64,000 bases of DNA from NCBI RefSeq assembly GCF_017654505.1, contig NC_054570.1, forward strand, positions 1,933,523-1,997,522, read 5' to 3'. Source of the DNA: Polyodon spathula (Eukaryota; Chordata; Actinopteri; Acipenseriformes; Polyodontidae). Each line of letters starts with the position of its first letter. Position 1 is the stretch's first letter. A model generated the notes under the pieces. That model saw only the letters and a list, made by a program, of their open reading frames with translations. It did no database searches and was not told where the DNA came from. Below, in pieces: positions 51,552-63,847 of the stretch. The translations under genes and the position numbers were made by a program.

Positions 51552-52404
51552 CAAGCTGTAATTCAATCAATGCACCACTGAAGTCATTGGAGCAAAGTAA
51601 AATATACTGGAACAGACAAGCTGAAACGAAGTAGATCATTCCATCAAGGGGTACTGTCAGTTACATAAACCACAAGAACAAAGCTTGAAATGCTGCAGAC
51701 TATTCATTACAGGCTACTGTGCAGGCTACACAGTCCTTACACAAGTTTAAGAAGATTAAAATAAAGCACAAGTAAGCACTTTGAGCACAGAGTACATGCA
51801 GTGAAAACCACGGTAAACTATAAAAATGCACAGTACAACCGTGGGAACACTGCAAAAGGACCCTAGATTTTATTATATATTTGCCCAAACTTTATTCACA
51901 GTCCAGAAATCCTGAAAGAACAGAGAACAAAAGAAAGATTATTATTTTGGAAATGCATGAAAGAGATGGTCTTTCTTTCTTTCTTTTTTTTTAATTCTAA
52001 AAAGTCTTGCTTTGAAGGCCGTTCGCTCTCACAACAGAGCTCTCATTGTGCTGATGTCACAACGCGGGAATTTATGAATGATCCTGTTAAACAGTGGCTG
52101 TACAGTCTGGCCTGATTACCATACAGGGAGCGATGTGTCCTGGTACAGACCCACTGAGCAATCTGAAAAACACAACACAAGCTCTCAGAGTCTGCAGGGT
52201 AAGAGACTGGAGAGTAAGGGGAGCGATTAGCACAAGTGCCTTAACTGTAGGGTAAGTTTTTACACTTTAGAAATGGAGCATGAAATGCTATATATATATA
52301 TTATATATATATATATAATATATATATATATATAATAATATATATCCCAACTTGGGTTGATTATAACAGTTACGAAAAATTAGGGTAACATTGTATATTA
52401 TTAA

Positions 52405-52441
52405 TTATATATTAATAATATATTTAATAATAATAATAATA

Positions 52442-52484
<43 letters not shown>

Positions 52485-52485
52485 T
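52405..52485. repeat. (AAT)n microsatellite
   Basis: ATT/AAT units with a few interruptions follow an (AT)n zone at 52290-52345. Confidence 0.9.
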
Positions 52486-53509
52486 GCTATTCACAAAGCT
52501 GTATCTTTAATTTATTTTAAAGATTGGCATCAATTAATCTTTTTGAGAAGCCAACAGGTAATGGGAACTTTTATATTTTATAGATTTATTTTTTGTCTTA
52601 GAGAAGACATTTCAAAACAATAGCTAAACAACAATGCAGCAACACGCGATTCAGAGGCGAAGCAAAAGAAGAGCAGAAGAACACATCTAAACAAGTGTGA
52701 CTGGGAGAGACAGCGAGACATTAGGTGGAAAGCAGGGAAGGGTTACTTTTGTATCTGAAAATATTAGGGTTAGGCTTAGCGTTGAGATAGGGATACAGTT
52801 AGGGTTAGGGTTATATCATGCAAAAAGACTTGCATATTAAGTACATGGTAATGAATGTGTATTTATGTGTAAGTACACATGTAACTACTATGTAACTACA
52901 CAGTGATTAGAGACACTTCATGTTAAGAGTTAGGCCAATTTAGGGACCTGTGTTTCAAAACCTCTACTGATCGTCAGGTTTGACTTGGGCTTGGCACTAT
53001 ATTTCATACCTTTTAGTTGTGATTTATTTGGGTGAAGATGGGCAGGAAACAGTGTAGGCGGTTGGTGCTTTTAAGTAGAAATGCGTTCGAAGTTCTCAAT
53101 ATAGTTCCTGGAATAGTGGGTGTGTTTTTAGTTCTGCTCACAAGCTATTGAAATCATTTAGTATTACCACGAATGAAAAATTCGTCTGTCCTTAATTTCG
53201 GAGCAATTTAATACCCCCCCTGGTCCTTCTAATAACTCATAATTCATGCATTTGACACCCACACTGCCAATAAGGCCATTATAAGAGATTACAACAGAAT
53301 AGAAACAGACACAACAACTTGCTGGTATCAGTTTTGATGGCGTACAGTTGTAACGGAATGCTCTGTGATGTTTATGGTCATTCGCCTTCTTGACTGCCAA
53401 CTCACGTGCAATATACAAACAAAACAAAACAGCCGCTTGATTACAGAACTGCTGGACCGGCAGCGCAAACAGAAACACATTTATTTATTACAACAAACGG
53501 CGTAGCGCT

Positions 53510-53640
53510 GGAAGCAACGCTGCCGATCACGCTGCCAATTTTCTGACCACGTTTAAGCTCTCCACAGTCGCTCCGAACAGTACTGTGAAGGCAGGGAATT
53601 CAGCGGGACCCAGCTGACAGTGACTCAGGCGGAAAGGAAG
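53510..53640 (+). pseudogene. Possible decayed V-set domain end
   Basis: One frame reads NFLTTFKLSTVAPNS and the next reads EQYCEGREFSGTQLTVTQ. The second has the Y-x-C of strand F followed by a GTQLTV strand G, as in Ig, T-cell and immune-type receptor V domains. A frame change separates them, and no splice donor follows. Similarity by chance is possible because the stretch is short. Confidence 0.3.
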
Positions 53641-54029
53641 AGAACCAGAAAGAACTGGAAACTGTGGGCGACCTACCATCTGGTGCCTGACAGAGAAACT
53701 CAACTGTGCGCACTAATCCTGTCAGCCGGTTACCAGGAAATGAAGGGCTGCTAGGCTAGCATGTGTTTGCCAATAAGGACTGATGTCCCTTTTCAAGGGT
53801 TTTCAATCAGTTTTAAAGGGTTTAGAAAGCATTTTTTGTCCCTTTTCTCAGGCTAATATTTTCCTCGGACTAAAGCAATCTATCCCTCCACACTATAAAT
53901 GTACTTCCTGTGTAGCAGGATACTCATGGACCTTATTGTTTACTTATTTGGAAGGGATACAATCATTGTCAAGGTTTTTATACCAGTGAGGGAGACAGTT
54001 GTTCATCTCCGGAGTTCTAGTTAAACTTA

Positions 54030-54240
54030 CTAGTTAAACTACAAAGTGACATTGGAAAAGTCTACCAGAAGCCATAATAGTAGAACAGTATTTCATGTTA
54101 GATTTTTGTCAGTTTTTCTGTACTATGGAAAAACTACAAAGCGTTATGTAACTCAATATGTTAACGTAACGTTATTCGACAGGTTTCATCAGACTTTATA
54201 AAGCAACATTAGTTAATTCTATAGGGTCCTAACACAGCCG
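54030..54240. repeat. MITE copy, same family as 18703-19043
   Basis: It contains AGAAGCCATAATAGTAG, CATGTTAGATTT and AATATGTTAACGTAACGTTA, ending at TTCTATAGGG. Both terminal repeats are degraded. Confidence 0.6.
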
Positions 54241-55639
54241 GACTGATCTTTCAGAGTTCCATGCTCCTGCATTTATAGAATGCTTCTGTAGGTGTTATGC
54301 TAAACGCGTGCCTCAACTTATAGCCTGGTGTCCCAGTGTGAGCCATTCATGAAAGCTATTCAGAGGAACCACCTACAGCCGCCATACAGATAATGTAGGG
54401 TCTGTTTGACAGCAGCCCGGAGCAGTGATGCATGCTTCATAGTAAGATGTAAGATAAAGAAAACAGAAGTGTTGGGTCAAACCAGTTAAAAGGATTTAGT
54501 GGCATCAAAAATGATTGAGTGGAGTTATACCCATAGTAAAAACAAAGCAAAATGTGTAATTCACATCAGTAAAAATAATCAAGCAGAGACAAAGCATGGT
54601 AAAGCATAGAGAAGCATTCAAAAGCAGCAACCTCTGCTTGTGAATGGAAAATCACCAGTCAAAATCACAGTTACAGGGGGGGCGGAAAAGACAAACCCCC
54701 CTTACTAAAGAAACATAGCTTTTAGGAGTCTTTTCAGAAGCAGACGCAGTGGTTAAAAAAAACAAAAATAAGGTAGCATGGTGATGGACAATGATCGGAG
54801 ACTGATGAAAAGGATAGCATATAAAATATCCCTTTAATGCTGACAAAATGCTTTGGCCCTGAGGACCACATTATGAGTACACTGGACATGCAGAAGAAGG
54901 AACTGTGCAACAAACACATTTTCTAAGATGAACCTGTGTGGGTATGGCATGCTGTGTCAGTCCCCTTGTAAAATCCCTTGCTATGTGTTTTCCCTGACAG
55001 CCTTGCGTACGTTTCTGCAATTGCTGGTATGAAGCTTCCAAGACAGCCCTATTGTAGACTCAGCCAATGGCTGTCTTTGCCCAGCCTCCACCGCCCAATA
55101 GGAGAATCGCCTGATTCAGTCATTTGATGCTTCTTTGCTTGCGTTAACCCTTGGATTCCAGTTGACAAAGAAATCTTGTGAGTCAATTTGAAACCTTTTC
55201 GCTCTCTAGCTGTGTCAGTGTGCTAGTGGTAATATTGTTCTATTAACAATGTTAAGCGTTTTAAAATCAGATAAATTACTGATTTAAAAAAATAATAAAT
55301 ACTTTGGTGCAGGGATAAAATACAAACTGTTAAAAATCGGTTTCAGATCTCAATCAAATCCCAATAACTCTAAGAACCTTGAAGTGTGTTCATAAGTGAA
55401 GAAGCTTATGAACTAAATACCACCTTATGTTTTTAATCAAGTTCTTAACATTACCAAAAGACAGATCTCACAGTCAGTGGCGTAGCCCTAAATCTGAACG
55501 CCACTAAAATATTTCTTCAGCAAGAAGTAAAGATTGATTGATTGATTGACTTAGCTTGCTTATTACGTGAGTATCCTGCTTGATTACATCACTGCTGCCT
55601 ATGGAAAATAGTACTGGAACAGCGTTCCGACACGTTCCA

Positions 55640-55900
55640 GCTTGTCAACACCACTGTACAGTAGAGGTCAGTTTGTAAGGAATAAGTAACAAATAGGCAG
55701 GGCCAAAATCTTGAATAGCCAGCCTTTAAAGCTCTACGATGCTTCAATGGAAGCTGATGTACAGACCTTAAAACTGGGGTAGTTGAACCAGTAGACTGAG
55801 TAGGTGCAACTATTCTGGCTGCAGCATTTTGTACAAACTGCATCTTCATTCTGGCACCTGGGAGGGCAGCAAACAAGGAATTAAAATAAGCCTCCACTGA
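55640..55900 (-). mobile_element. L2-like LINE reverse transcriptase fragment
   Basis: The minus frame reads YFNSLFAALPGARMKMQFVQ followed by NAAARIV and TTPVLRSVHQLPLKHR. The pattern VQNAAAR, then a short spacer, then TPVLxSLHxLP is characteristic of the C-terminal part of reverse transcriptases of L2/CR1-type elements. The rest of the element is missing and the frame breaks after about 80 codons. Confidence 0.65.
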
Positions 55901-57305
55901 AGGTTACAAAAGGTTCTCTGCGTCAGAATCTGTAACAGCAGCACATGGCAAAAAAACGATCTCTCAGCAGCTGCTTCTCAAACGTCAACGCAAGATTCAG
56001 AGAAGGGCGATCTGCACGGGTCGTCCGCGCCCCGACAGAACCTCGGAGCAGACAGAGGCAGGACTGTTCAAAGAGAAGCGAGTCACGAGAAAAGAGAGGA
56101 ATGTTCGATGTGGGATTCGAAGGCTTCTTAAGAAATGTCGGATGAATATTTAAACCTGCCCACAGGAGTAACGGGAGCAGCTGTTAGCTCTGCGCCTCGC
56201 TCTGCTCTCCAAGCTGGATTGACTTACCTACTCAAGGCAAGCAAGGGGGGGGTGTCGGGATTTCCTTGTGTTTTTAAGAGGAGACGACTGAAAACAAGAA
56301 GTGCATTTACTCGGTTAGCGAAGGCTTTAAAAACAAGAGGCAAGTCTTTTCTTTATCTTTTTTGATTACAATCAGTATTGTATTGCTACACTGGCAAGAC
56401 AAAGCGTCTGTCCTTACCATCTTCAATGGTACTACAGTGGCAAAGCAGTGTGATGGGGGACAGCAGTTGCACAACAGTAGCTAGGACTGTTATAATGGCA
56501 TAGGCTTGGCAGAGTGTCTGTTCTTCTAGATAATTGTTTCACAGTGGAATGAACACTCAGTACACACTGCTGGCAGTGCATCACAATGCTGTGGTTCAAT
56601 ATTGGTACCAGTGCCATTGTGCAACTATGTAATATATTTACCGTTTACCAACATTTAAGGAGAAGTTCTGTTTGATGTATACAGTTTGTGTTATATACTC
56701 AGATTATAGTATTATAGATACTTTACTATAAGGGTTTGCTTAGGCAGCATATGAGAGGTGTGTGTTATATCAAAGGGATGTAACCCAAGACAGTTCAGTC
56801 ATGCACATTATATTGTAAAAATTACGGTAGTAAAGTTATTTATTGCAGCAATTTGTGGTTTACTGTATAATTCTCGCCTGTCAGATAGAAATCTGGGATC
56901 CGGTATGATCATCCACAAATTAACCCCTGCTTACTACATCGTCTGTTTTAGAAGAGCAAACAACTTGAGTATTTTCGGGGCAGATTTAGAAGCATCTTCT
57001 GCACGAATACACAGTTCTGAGTTATAAGAGAAGCATCTTGCACCTGCACTAACCGTTTACAGATTGAAACTGCCTGCCACTTTGTTTTCCTTTATCAGCA
57101 CTCAGCGCTCGCTCATTCACTTTCCAGCGTGTGGTTTTACTGACACTTTTTTATCGAAGCTTTGGTTCGTTGTCTTATCGTTTAGGTGGATCTCTTCAAA
57201 AAGGCTTTTTTTTTTCCCCTGATCTCTGAGTGGAAATAAGTAAGATTTCAACAAACTTGATGTCTTGCTTTAAACCAATTTTTATAAACTTTTCTGTTTA
57301 GTTAA
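55901..57305. other. Unassigned sequence
   Basis: Short open frames occur at 55945-56365 but show no conserved motif, signal peptide or splice structure. No repeat family is recognised with confidence. Confidence 0.35.
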
Positions 57306-57316
57306 GATTTGTTAAT

Positions 57317-57556
57317 ATGGAGGAGTCTTGACTGGCTGCTTCTGGGCCAGCGGCTACAGGTGTGGGGTCCGTTGCGCTCTCTGCCCACGACTTGGAACCT
57401 AAGGGCTATGACTGGGATACACCGGGCAGCAACTTGGATACTCTGGTGAAGCGACCGGGCATCTCCAATCAGATTGAGAGCCTCGGGGTGGTAATTGGGG
57501 CTGCCCTCATCTGTGTTTTAAGGCTTATTTTTGCCAAATTATTGGAGAACTCCTAA
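57317..57556 (+). pseudogene. Small single-pass membrane protein ORF interrupted by TGA
   Basis: An open frame from ATG 57317 would encode about 79 residues but has TGA as codon 5 (57329). Downstream, it is open to TAA at 57554-57556. It has a hydrophilic N-terminal half (LEPKGYDWDTPGSNLD), a helix (LGVVIGAALICVLRLIFAKL) and the end LENS, and no internal methionine. A TTTTCTGTTTAG acceptor-like site precedes the ATG. I do not recognise the family. It could be a small membrane protein gene with a nonsense change, a retrocopy, or an exon read from upstream. Confidence 0.4.
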
Positions 57557-57624
57557 ATAAACTAGTGTCACCATTTTTTGGCGTACTATTATAAGGGTTG
57601 ATTTTCAACACAAGCTTGTGCATT

Positions 57625-57629
<5 letters not shown>

Positions 57630-57656
<27 letters not shown>
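57630..57656. repeat. (AT)n microsatellite
   Basis: About 13 AT units. Confidence 0.9.
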
Positions 57657-57659
<3 letters not shown>

Positions 57660-57724
57660 GCACTGAATTCTTGAAGTAGAGCGCTCCCTAGTGACAATAA
57701 AGGACATAGCACTAAGTGAAACTA

Positions 57725-58125
57725 AGTACTTCCATCAAATTTTGTTGAGACAGGACTACAGTAAAGTACAAATTTTTCAGAATGCCCCGTTGCTTCTGTT
57801 GTTTTGACTTATGCATATGAAATCAAACCACTGGAACTGAAAATCTTGGAACATTGTCAAAAAATAGGCAAATTAGTGCTTGTCTAATTTAATTGGTGAC
57901 TTTAATAGGCTGCAATAATAAGAGAAAAGCAACACAGCCACAGTAAAATGCATGAAATTGCAAGAATTTGAAAGCACAAAGTGGTCTAACATTTCCACAC
58001 ACAAGTGCCTATTGTTTGCATATGACTGATTGCTGACCGAAAACTGAAATTCTCCCACCCAACATGCCGGTAGCTATATAAATGACAAATCTTGAGGTGT
58101 TCTAATAAATGTGCACACTGCTGTG
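57725..58125 (+). repeat. Dispersed repeat R2, longest copy
   Basis: It contains TATGCATATGAAATCAAACC, GTGCCTATTGTTTGCATATG, CTGAAATTCTCCCACCCA and ATAAATGACAAATCTTGAGG, shared with 11596-11760 and, in reverse, 21030-21330. Confidence 0.6.
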
Positions 58126-58218
58126 AAAATAGGGTCTAGAAAGTCTTACTAGTCACACTGTTCCTCTTTCCTCATGTTTAAATGGTATCCAGTCTGACTT
58201 CTGTCCTGTTTTTTATAG

Positions 58219-58298
58219 ACGTGAGTGGGACAGATAATCTCAGAAGACCATGTGGAGTTTAGAATTCATCCTTACTGTTATATTACTCGTCTTAAAAG
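58219..58298 (+). CDS. Signal-peptide exon of an unfinished receptor gene
   Basis: After a TTTTTTATAG acceptor, ATG at 58250 opens MWSLEFILTVILLVLK and the exon ends in G|GTACGT at phase 1. This is the same design (short signal peptide, phase-1 end) as exon 1 of lsr and of the receptor at 11 kb, and is usual for genes whose next exon is an Ig domain. The remainder would lie in or beyond the gap that begins 223 bp later. No matching Ig exon is visible after the gap on this strand. Confidence 0.5.
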
Positions 58299-58521
58299 GT
58301 ACGTCATTTTCCCACGTGCTTTGGAAAGAACAAGTGCATTTCAAACTGTATTTATAAGTGAATACGGTGTGTGTAGGATGTCTTATTGTCATAAGAGATG
58401 TCATTGTGTGTGGTTCTGGGCAAGGCTGAGCTAGTTTTGTTGTTATAACTTATATCACAAAAACTAAGATTGCGCTCAGAAACTAGTATTAAACATAAAA
58501 CACTGTAGTCGTTTTTAACTT

Positions 58522-59021
58522 NNNNNNNNNNNNNNNNNNNNNNNNNNNNNNNNNNNNNNNNNNNNNNNNNNNNNNNNNNNNNNNNNNNNNNNNNNNNNNN
58601 NNNNNNNNNNNNNNNNNNNNNNNNNNNNNNNNNNNNNNNNNNNNNNNNNNNNNNNNNNNNNNNNNNNNNNNNNNNNNNNNNNNNNNNNNNNNNNNNNNNN
58701 NNNNNNNNNNNNNNNNNNNNNNNNNNNNNNNNNNNNNNNNNNNNNNNNNNNNNNNNNNNNNNNNNNNNNNNNNNNNNNNNNNNNNNNNNNNNNNNNNNNN
58801 NNNNNNNNNNNNNNNNNNNNNNNNNNNNNNNNNNNNNNNNNNNNNNNNNNNNNNNNNNNNNNNNNNNNNNNNNNNNNNNNNNNNNNNNNNNNNNNNNNNN
58901 NNNNNNNNNNNNNNNNNNNNNNNNNNNNNNNNNNNNNNNNNNNNNNNNNNNNNNNNNNNNNNNNNNNNNNNNNNNNNNNNNNNNNNNNNNNNNNNNNNNN
59001 NNNNNNNNNNNNNNNNNNNNN
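58522..59021. other. Assembly gap (500 N)
   Basis: Exactly 500 N, a placeholder length, so the true size is unknown. A poly-C run at about 59051-59078 lies next to it. Genes on both sides lose exons here. Confidence 0.99.
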
Positions 59022-59485
59022 AGATATGGCAGTGTCTAAAGATCCAGAATGCCCCCCCCCCCCCCCCCCCCCCCCCCCAATATCATGCAGCATAGAATGA
59101 TCCATAATTAAAAAAACGCTCAATTCGAAGCTACAACTAAAAGCAACCCATGACCTACTTCAGTTGCAGTTTAATCACCTGATAAACCAGGACACTATTC
59201 CAAACGTTCGTATCCTATAGTTAGTCTCTTATAGTTTGACCATAAGATTGAATAAAACACAAAACAAATATTACCTTTACAAAAACAAGGTAATTGCAAG
59301 AAAGTTGTTAGGATAACGAAATATTATTTTTAACGCCTTTTTACGGATTTCTGTAAAACGGTAGCAGGTTTTCCAACCAGTAATCTGGGTTCCAGTCCCC
59401 CAGTTCTAACACCATCTCCAGGCTGGAATTTTCAGCAGGGTATATTTAATTAGATGGTGTGAATGGCGGTGGCTGCATGCTGTAC

Positions 59486-60533
59486 CTTCTCCCTCTCAGA
59501 CTGGTATTTCTGCTCCATGTCCTGGAGTCTCTTCTGCAGTGTGTCCAGCAGCTCTGTCTCCTTGTTCAACTCCGCTTTCTCCATCTGCATCTCCCCTTCC
59601 AGCAAGGCCACTTCCACCTCCATCTGCACCAAAGCACAAACAAGTTACCCCCGTGGTCAGTCTGGCTGCACATGGTTGCCTATAGAGTGCTGGGGTCAAC
59701 AGACTTGCTTTTTGTCCCCCCACTCTAAGAATGTCAGAAAAAAAGGCAGACCGTATTAATGTGAGATATAAATGGTTACAGAAGTTGGAAGATTGGAATT
59801 GGGTATTTAAAAAAGGAATTGAAAAAAATGATTTAACCTCAACCCTGTTTATGAATACCAGAGATTAAGGGCTGTGTTCTATGACAGCAGGGCAGTGAAG
59901 CATTGCACGCCACGTGGCCACGCACCCTACCTCAATTTGAAGCTCTTCCTGCTGCTGACCTAGGTCTGTGATTCGCCGATCCAGCTTGGCGATCAGGGTC
60001 AGCACCTGTAGGTGTCCTGTATCCTGCCCGCTTGCATTGCGCAGGTCCTCTGGTGCTCCTGCTGTCTGTGGAAGGCAACCAGTAGGGAGTTGGTACTAAT
60101 GAACAATGGTTTTTACGTGAATATCTTGAAAGATTTGTTTAAATGCATGGTTGTCACCCCCTGACACCTGCACGGGTGATGGGGGTCATTCCTAAGTAAA
60201 GTGACCAGGAGTTCATATTACACAGAGTATTTTTGGTATCAAAGCTTGATCAATGCTCTTTTTCAATGCCCCACGCCTCACCCTATTCTGCGCACTCTCT
60301 GTGCTGCTCGTTTCCTCGTTGTCTGTCTCGTCTCCCGAGCTGGAATTTGAAGAGAAACTGGTGGAAGAACTGGAGCTGGGACTGGAATGGGAGGTCCCCT
60401 CCACTGCATTCTTCTCCAGATCCTGACGTCCAGACACGGCCACAGCCTTCACGCCTTGATTCAGATTGGTCGACGTGTGCAAAGGGCTGAGCACCGATTG
60501 GATCGGCATCGTTTCCATGACCTGTACGTCCAT
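59486..60533 (-). CDS. PHLDB-like coiled-coil protein, 5' part
   Basis: Three minus-strand exons at phase 0: 60533-60282, 60065-59931 and 59623-59486, about 175 residues. I start at the ATG of MDVQVMETMP because a TGA lies in frame directly upstream. Exon 1 has a long serine run and an acidic DETDNEE stretch. Exon 2 ends LIAKLDRRITDLGQQQEELQ. Exon 3 is coiled coil with VALLEGEMQMEKAELNKETE and ends SEREK. The pattern A-L-L-x-G-E followed by heptads and an ERxK end recalls the coiled-coil region of the PHLDB (LL5) family of cortical scaffold proteins. Human PHLDB3 is on 19q13, which fits the synteny. The remaining exons, including any PH domain, are not visible and would lie in the gap, or the gene is truncated. 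Assignment is tentative. Confidence 0.5.
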
Positions 60534-63112
60534 CACTCAGAGCAGCATGCTCAACAGTCGCCTCCAGATGGCACTGTTGATCTGGGAAACGGCCGAGACG
60601 ATAACCCTCCTGCAAGGACAAAGAAAACAGAGCCTTTTAAAACAAACCTGTCAGTAACATAAATCCCTCAATACTGCCGATAATAAAAAATAAATTAAAA
60701 AGATGGGTATCACATAAAATTAAGTGCTGGATTAGATATTTTAAATCAAACACTGCTTATATTCTGTGAAAGGAACGTCCATGTTCGTATTCGGTCATAT
60801 AACAGTTCCATTTCACATTTTTAATGGGTTTTAAAAGCAAGTAGAGAAACCATCTAATCATGAGAAACTACTGAAGCTGTGTCTGTCTTGCTTTTTAGTT
60901 ATATATATATATATATATATATTACCTCATTCTGTTTTGGGCAACACCCACAGAGACTGAATCAATTTGCTTGAACCTTAAAATAGCCAAAGGGAATTTT
61001 TTTTTTTTTACATAAATAAATAAATCCTGCTGATTCTCTTTGTCACCAGAAGGGGGCAGAATTGCCAAAGTGCAGTGCGGCATTGTTATCAAGAAAGAAT
61101 AGAAAGAATGAATATAACACTGGCACAAAACGTGTGAATTCATTACCAATAAAAATAAAATAAAACCCACACTAACAAACTGTACAAAGAAATGCTTTCA
61201 TGGAAAGTTGGAATGGCGTAATATTTACCAACTATTGAAGAGCAAAAGCTTACATCTAGCAATAATTTACTTTAATTACAGACCAACTGGCCTGTATATA
61301 AACCAACTCTAGCATAACCACTTATTCATAGTAAATCCAGTTGTATCAATAATCTACACACACACACACAGACTACTACACACTTAGCTTTAACTGTACA
61401 CTGGCCTTGCTCCAGGTCCTGGGTTTCATAACTAATAAACTTATGTCTCAAAAGTATGAATAAATCAAACCAGTCAACAGGTTTAATAATAGCTTCTTGC
61501 AACTATAAGGGGAGAACCGTTCACTTAACCTTGAACTCCTGCCTCTTGAATTCATGATTAATTGGATTTTGTTCTGGAACCCAGGACTGGGTGCTGAGCC
61601 AGTGTCTCAATTTCTGTGAAACTATTACATTTAAAAAGTCAAAATGCTGACGTCCTGAAAACACAAGCAGGAACTGCATTGGTCCGTGTTTGGTCTAATA
61701 TTTGCATGCCGATCCTCTCCCCCTGCCCTTCCTTTGCCTTGCAAATGCAGAAGCTAAGAGCTGCCTGTTTCTGCGTTATGAGATTAAAAGTAACCGATTC
61801 TGATGGAGAAAGGAAAAAAACAGAACTGAAAGTAGAACTTCAAACCAAAAAATAATGTAAACAATTCCATAGGAAATTCCCCAAACTCCCACACAACGGT
61901 AAATGAAAACACTTCAAATAACATTTGAGATGACTAACCCTCGAACCACTGTATGTGGGAAGATCAGTTTTTTTTGGACAGTATTTTTTCTATGGGGTGC
62001 CCACATTCCCTGCCTAGAAGTTCTGACACAACTATAATTTCATCTGCAAGAAATAGAGTTGAGCATTGTGCTGGGGGGGGGGGGGGGGGGGGGGGGATTT
62101 AAATGGGATGGGGGGGGGGGATAAATGAGAAATAGGCTCATTATACATTCGCTTGGTCACATGGTAATGTTAGAGATCTAGCCCCCAGTTTGGAGTCGAG
62201 GTTCAGAGGACGGTTCGGACATTGTAATGTCCTTCCAATATGCAATGGTGTTGGGTGGGTGGAGGGAGGGTGTTAAAACACCCACCCTCCCTTTTTTTTT
62301 TTTGTTTGACTAAGCATTTTCCCGTAAGTTTAAAAAAAAAAAAAAAAAAGATTCCAGCCACCTGTCAGCAAAAAAAAAAAAAAAAAAAAAGACGATCTGA
62401 AAATGGAGAAAAGAGAACTGGCAGCTCAAGCCTGCTGGTGTCCTTTTGAGCTTTGGGCTTTTAAATGTATTGTTTGTTGAGTTGTGACAGGTTCAACTGC
62501 TATTCCCAACAGTGTAATTCCAGTCTCCTAAGCACGGGGAAGACACCCAATCAGATACCGATGTTCTCTTAAGAAGCAAACCTTTGATGTGAAAATGTTT
62601 GTACAGAACTGGAATTGCGCGAGCACACACACCGGGCAAAACATAAAAAGGGGTCTAGGCAGCAGAGAGTTTCAATTCGCTAGCGGTTCATCCATTTCAA
62701 TGGGAGGCCTCAGTTTGACCCTGTTTCCACTGCACAAACAAGCTGGACTGGTGCCAAGCTGGTCTGGTCTGGAGACAATTCCACTACTGGGCTGTTGACC
62801 GGGCTTGGGTGGGGTAGGGAAACTGGCGTCATGTGTACAGTAAACAGAGAGATAGACATCAAAGTGGAGCAGGTTAATAAACTATAGAAACTGGTATCTT
62901 ATCAACAGATCTGTGAAGCGACGATTGGTACAAACGTCACGTATTCTTATTTTCTTCTTAATGAAACAACCGTGGTCCTGCTGCCTGCCCCTGATTTCAA
63001 TGATGCAGATGGTATTTAACTTTTGCGTTGCATTTACATGGGTTACTGTACCAGGCTCAGCAAACAAACCACTTTGCTGTCTTGAAATAATACCAGCTTT
63101 CATGACAACTGG

Positions 63113-63178
63113 ATAACCCTGCTATTACTAAAACTGGGAAAACTTAACCCTGCTATTACTAAAACTGGGAAAACTTAA
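63113..63178 (+). repeat. Direct duplication, about 33 bp x 2
   Basis: TAACCCTGCTATTACTAAAA plus CTGGGAAAACT occurs twice in immediate succession. Confidence 0.95.
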
Positions 63179-63784
63179 CTTAGAACTTAAAAAAAGGGGG
63201 GGGGGGCAGTTATAATATCCCTAATGTTAACCAGGGTTTTAGAAATGATACCTTGTATTACTACTAATTTGGGGGGGGGGGGGGGGGGGGGGGGGTCTGC
63301 TAGTTAATTCAGCTAGTGCGAGAATGTTTAAGAACTTGGTAAGTGCCACTTTTAAAAGGAGCGTCAGTGATAATGTTCCTAGTGCTACTGTTAATAATGA
63401 GAACACTGCTTTTACCTAGAGTTAAAACAACCACATTTCTACCTTTACAGTGCAGGAGTGCAATTAACACTGACCAGCTGTCTGGACAAGTTTAAGTACT
63501 GCTCCATATCCAATGCCTGATTCCTGGTGCAGTTAATAGTTAACTCCCTGCAATGCCTTGCGTTCTAATTTTGGGTCAGCTTGCCCCACTCACTGGCAAT
63601 GATTGCTGAAGGTGAATCCAAGGAATACAGGGCTATTGGCTAAGTTTAGTAACTCCCTCTTTAATCAATGCTGGACACAGCAGACCTATCAAAATATTAC
63701 ATTACGAGGTCAGATATGAAATCCTGCCTCCAGTGGAATTTACTGCAATTCACATCACAGAACCACCACATACACATTTAATAG

Positions 63785-63785
<1 letters not shown>

Positions 63786-63847
<62 letters not shown>

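Larger units (their letters stand above)
47148..55580. other. Long gene-poor tract with repeats
   Basis: Apart from the sites listed separately I find no convincing exon. It holds (CA)n at 47526-47556, a foldback remnant at 49897-49975 (CTGGTTTCACAG and CTGTGAAACCAG arms), (AT)n at 51494-51547, a fragment of the array-bearing repeat at 51750-51860, (AT)/(AAT) tracts at 52290-52485 and a MITE copy at 54030-54240. Confidence 0.5.

Noticed and set aside
52080..52215. Short frame reading GCTVWPDYHTGSDVSWYRPT
   Set aside because: Cys-to-Trp spacing resembles an Ig domain, but the frame is about 50 codons, has no acceptor, and no second cysteine follows. Probably chance.
52775..52815. GTTAGGGTTAGGGTTA telomere-like words
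   Set aside because: Only two or three units in AT-rich sequence. No interstitial telomere array.
55945..56365. Plus-strand ORFs of 66 and 76 codons
   Set aside because: No signal peptide, domain, conserved motif or splice context; arginine-rich composition typical of chance frames.
57329..57331. TGA as a selenocysteine codon
   Set aside because: No SECIS-like structure is apparent downstream, and the position in the first five codons would be unusual.
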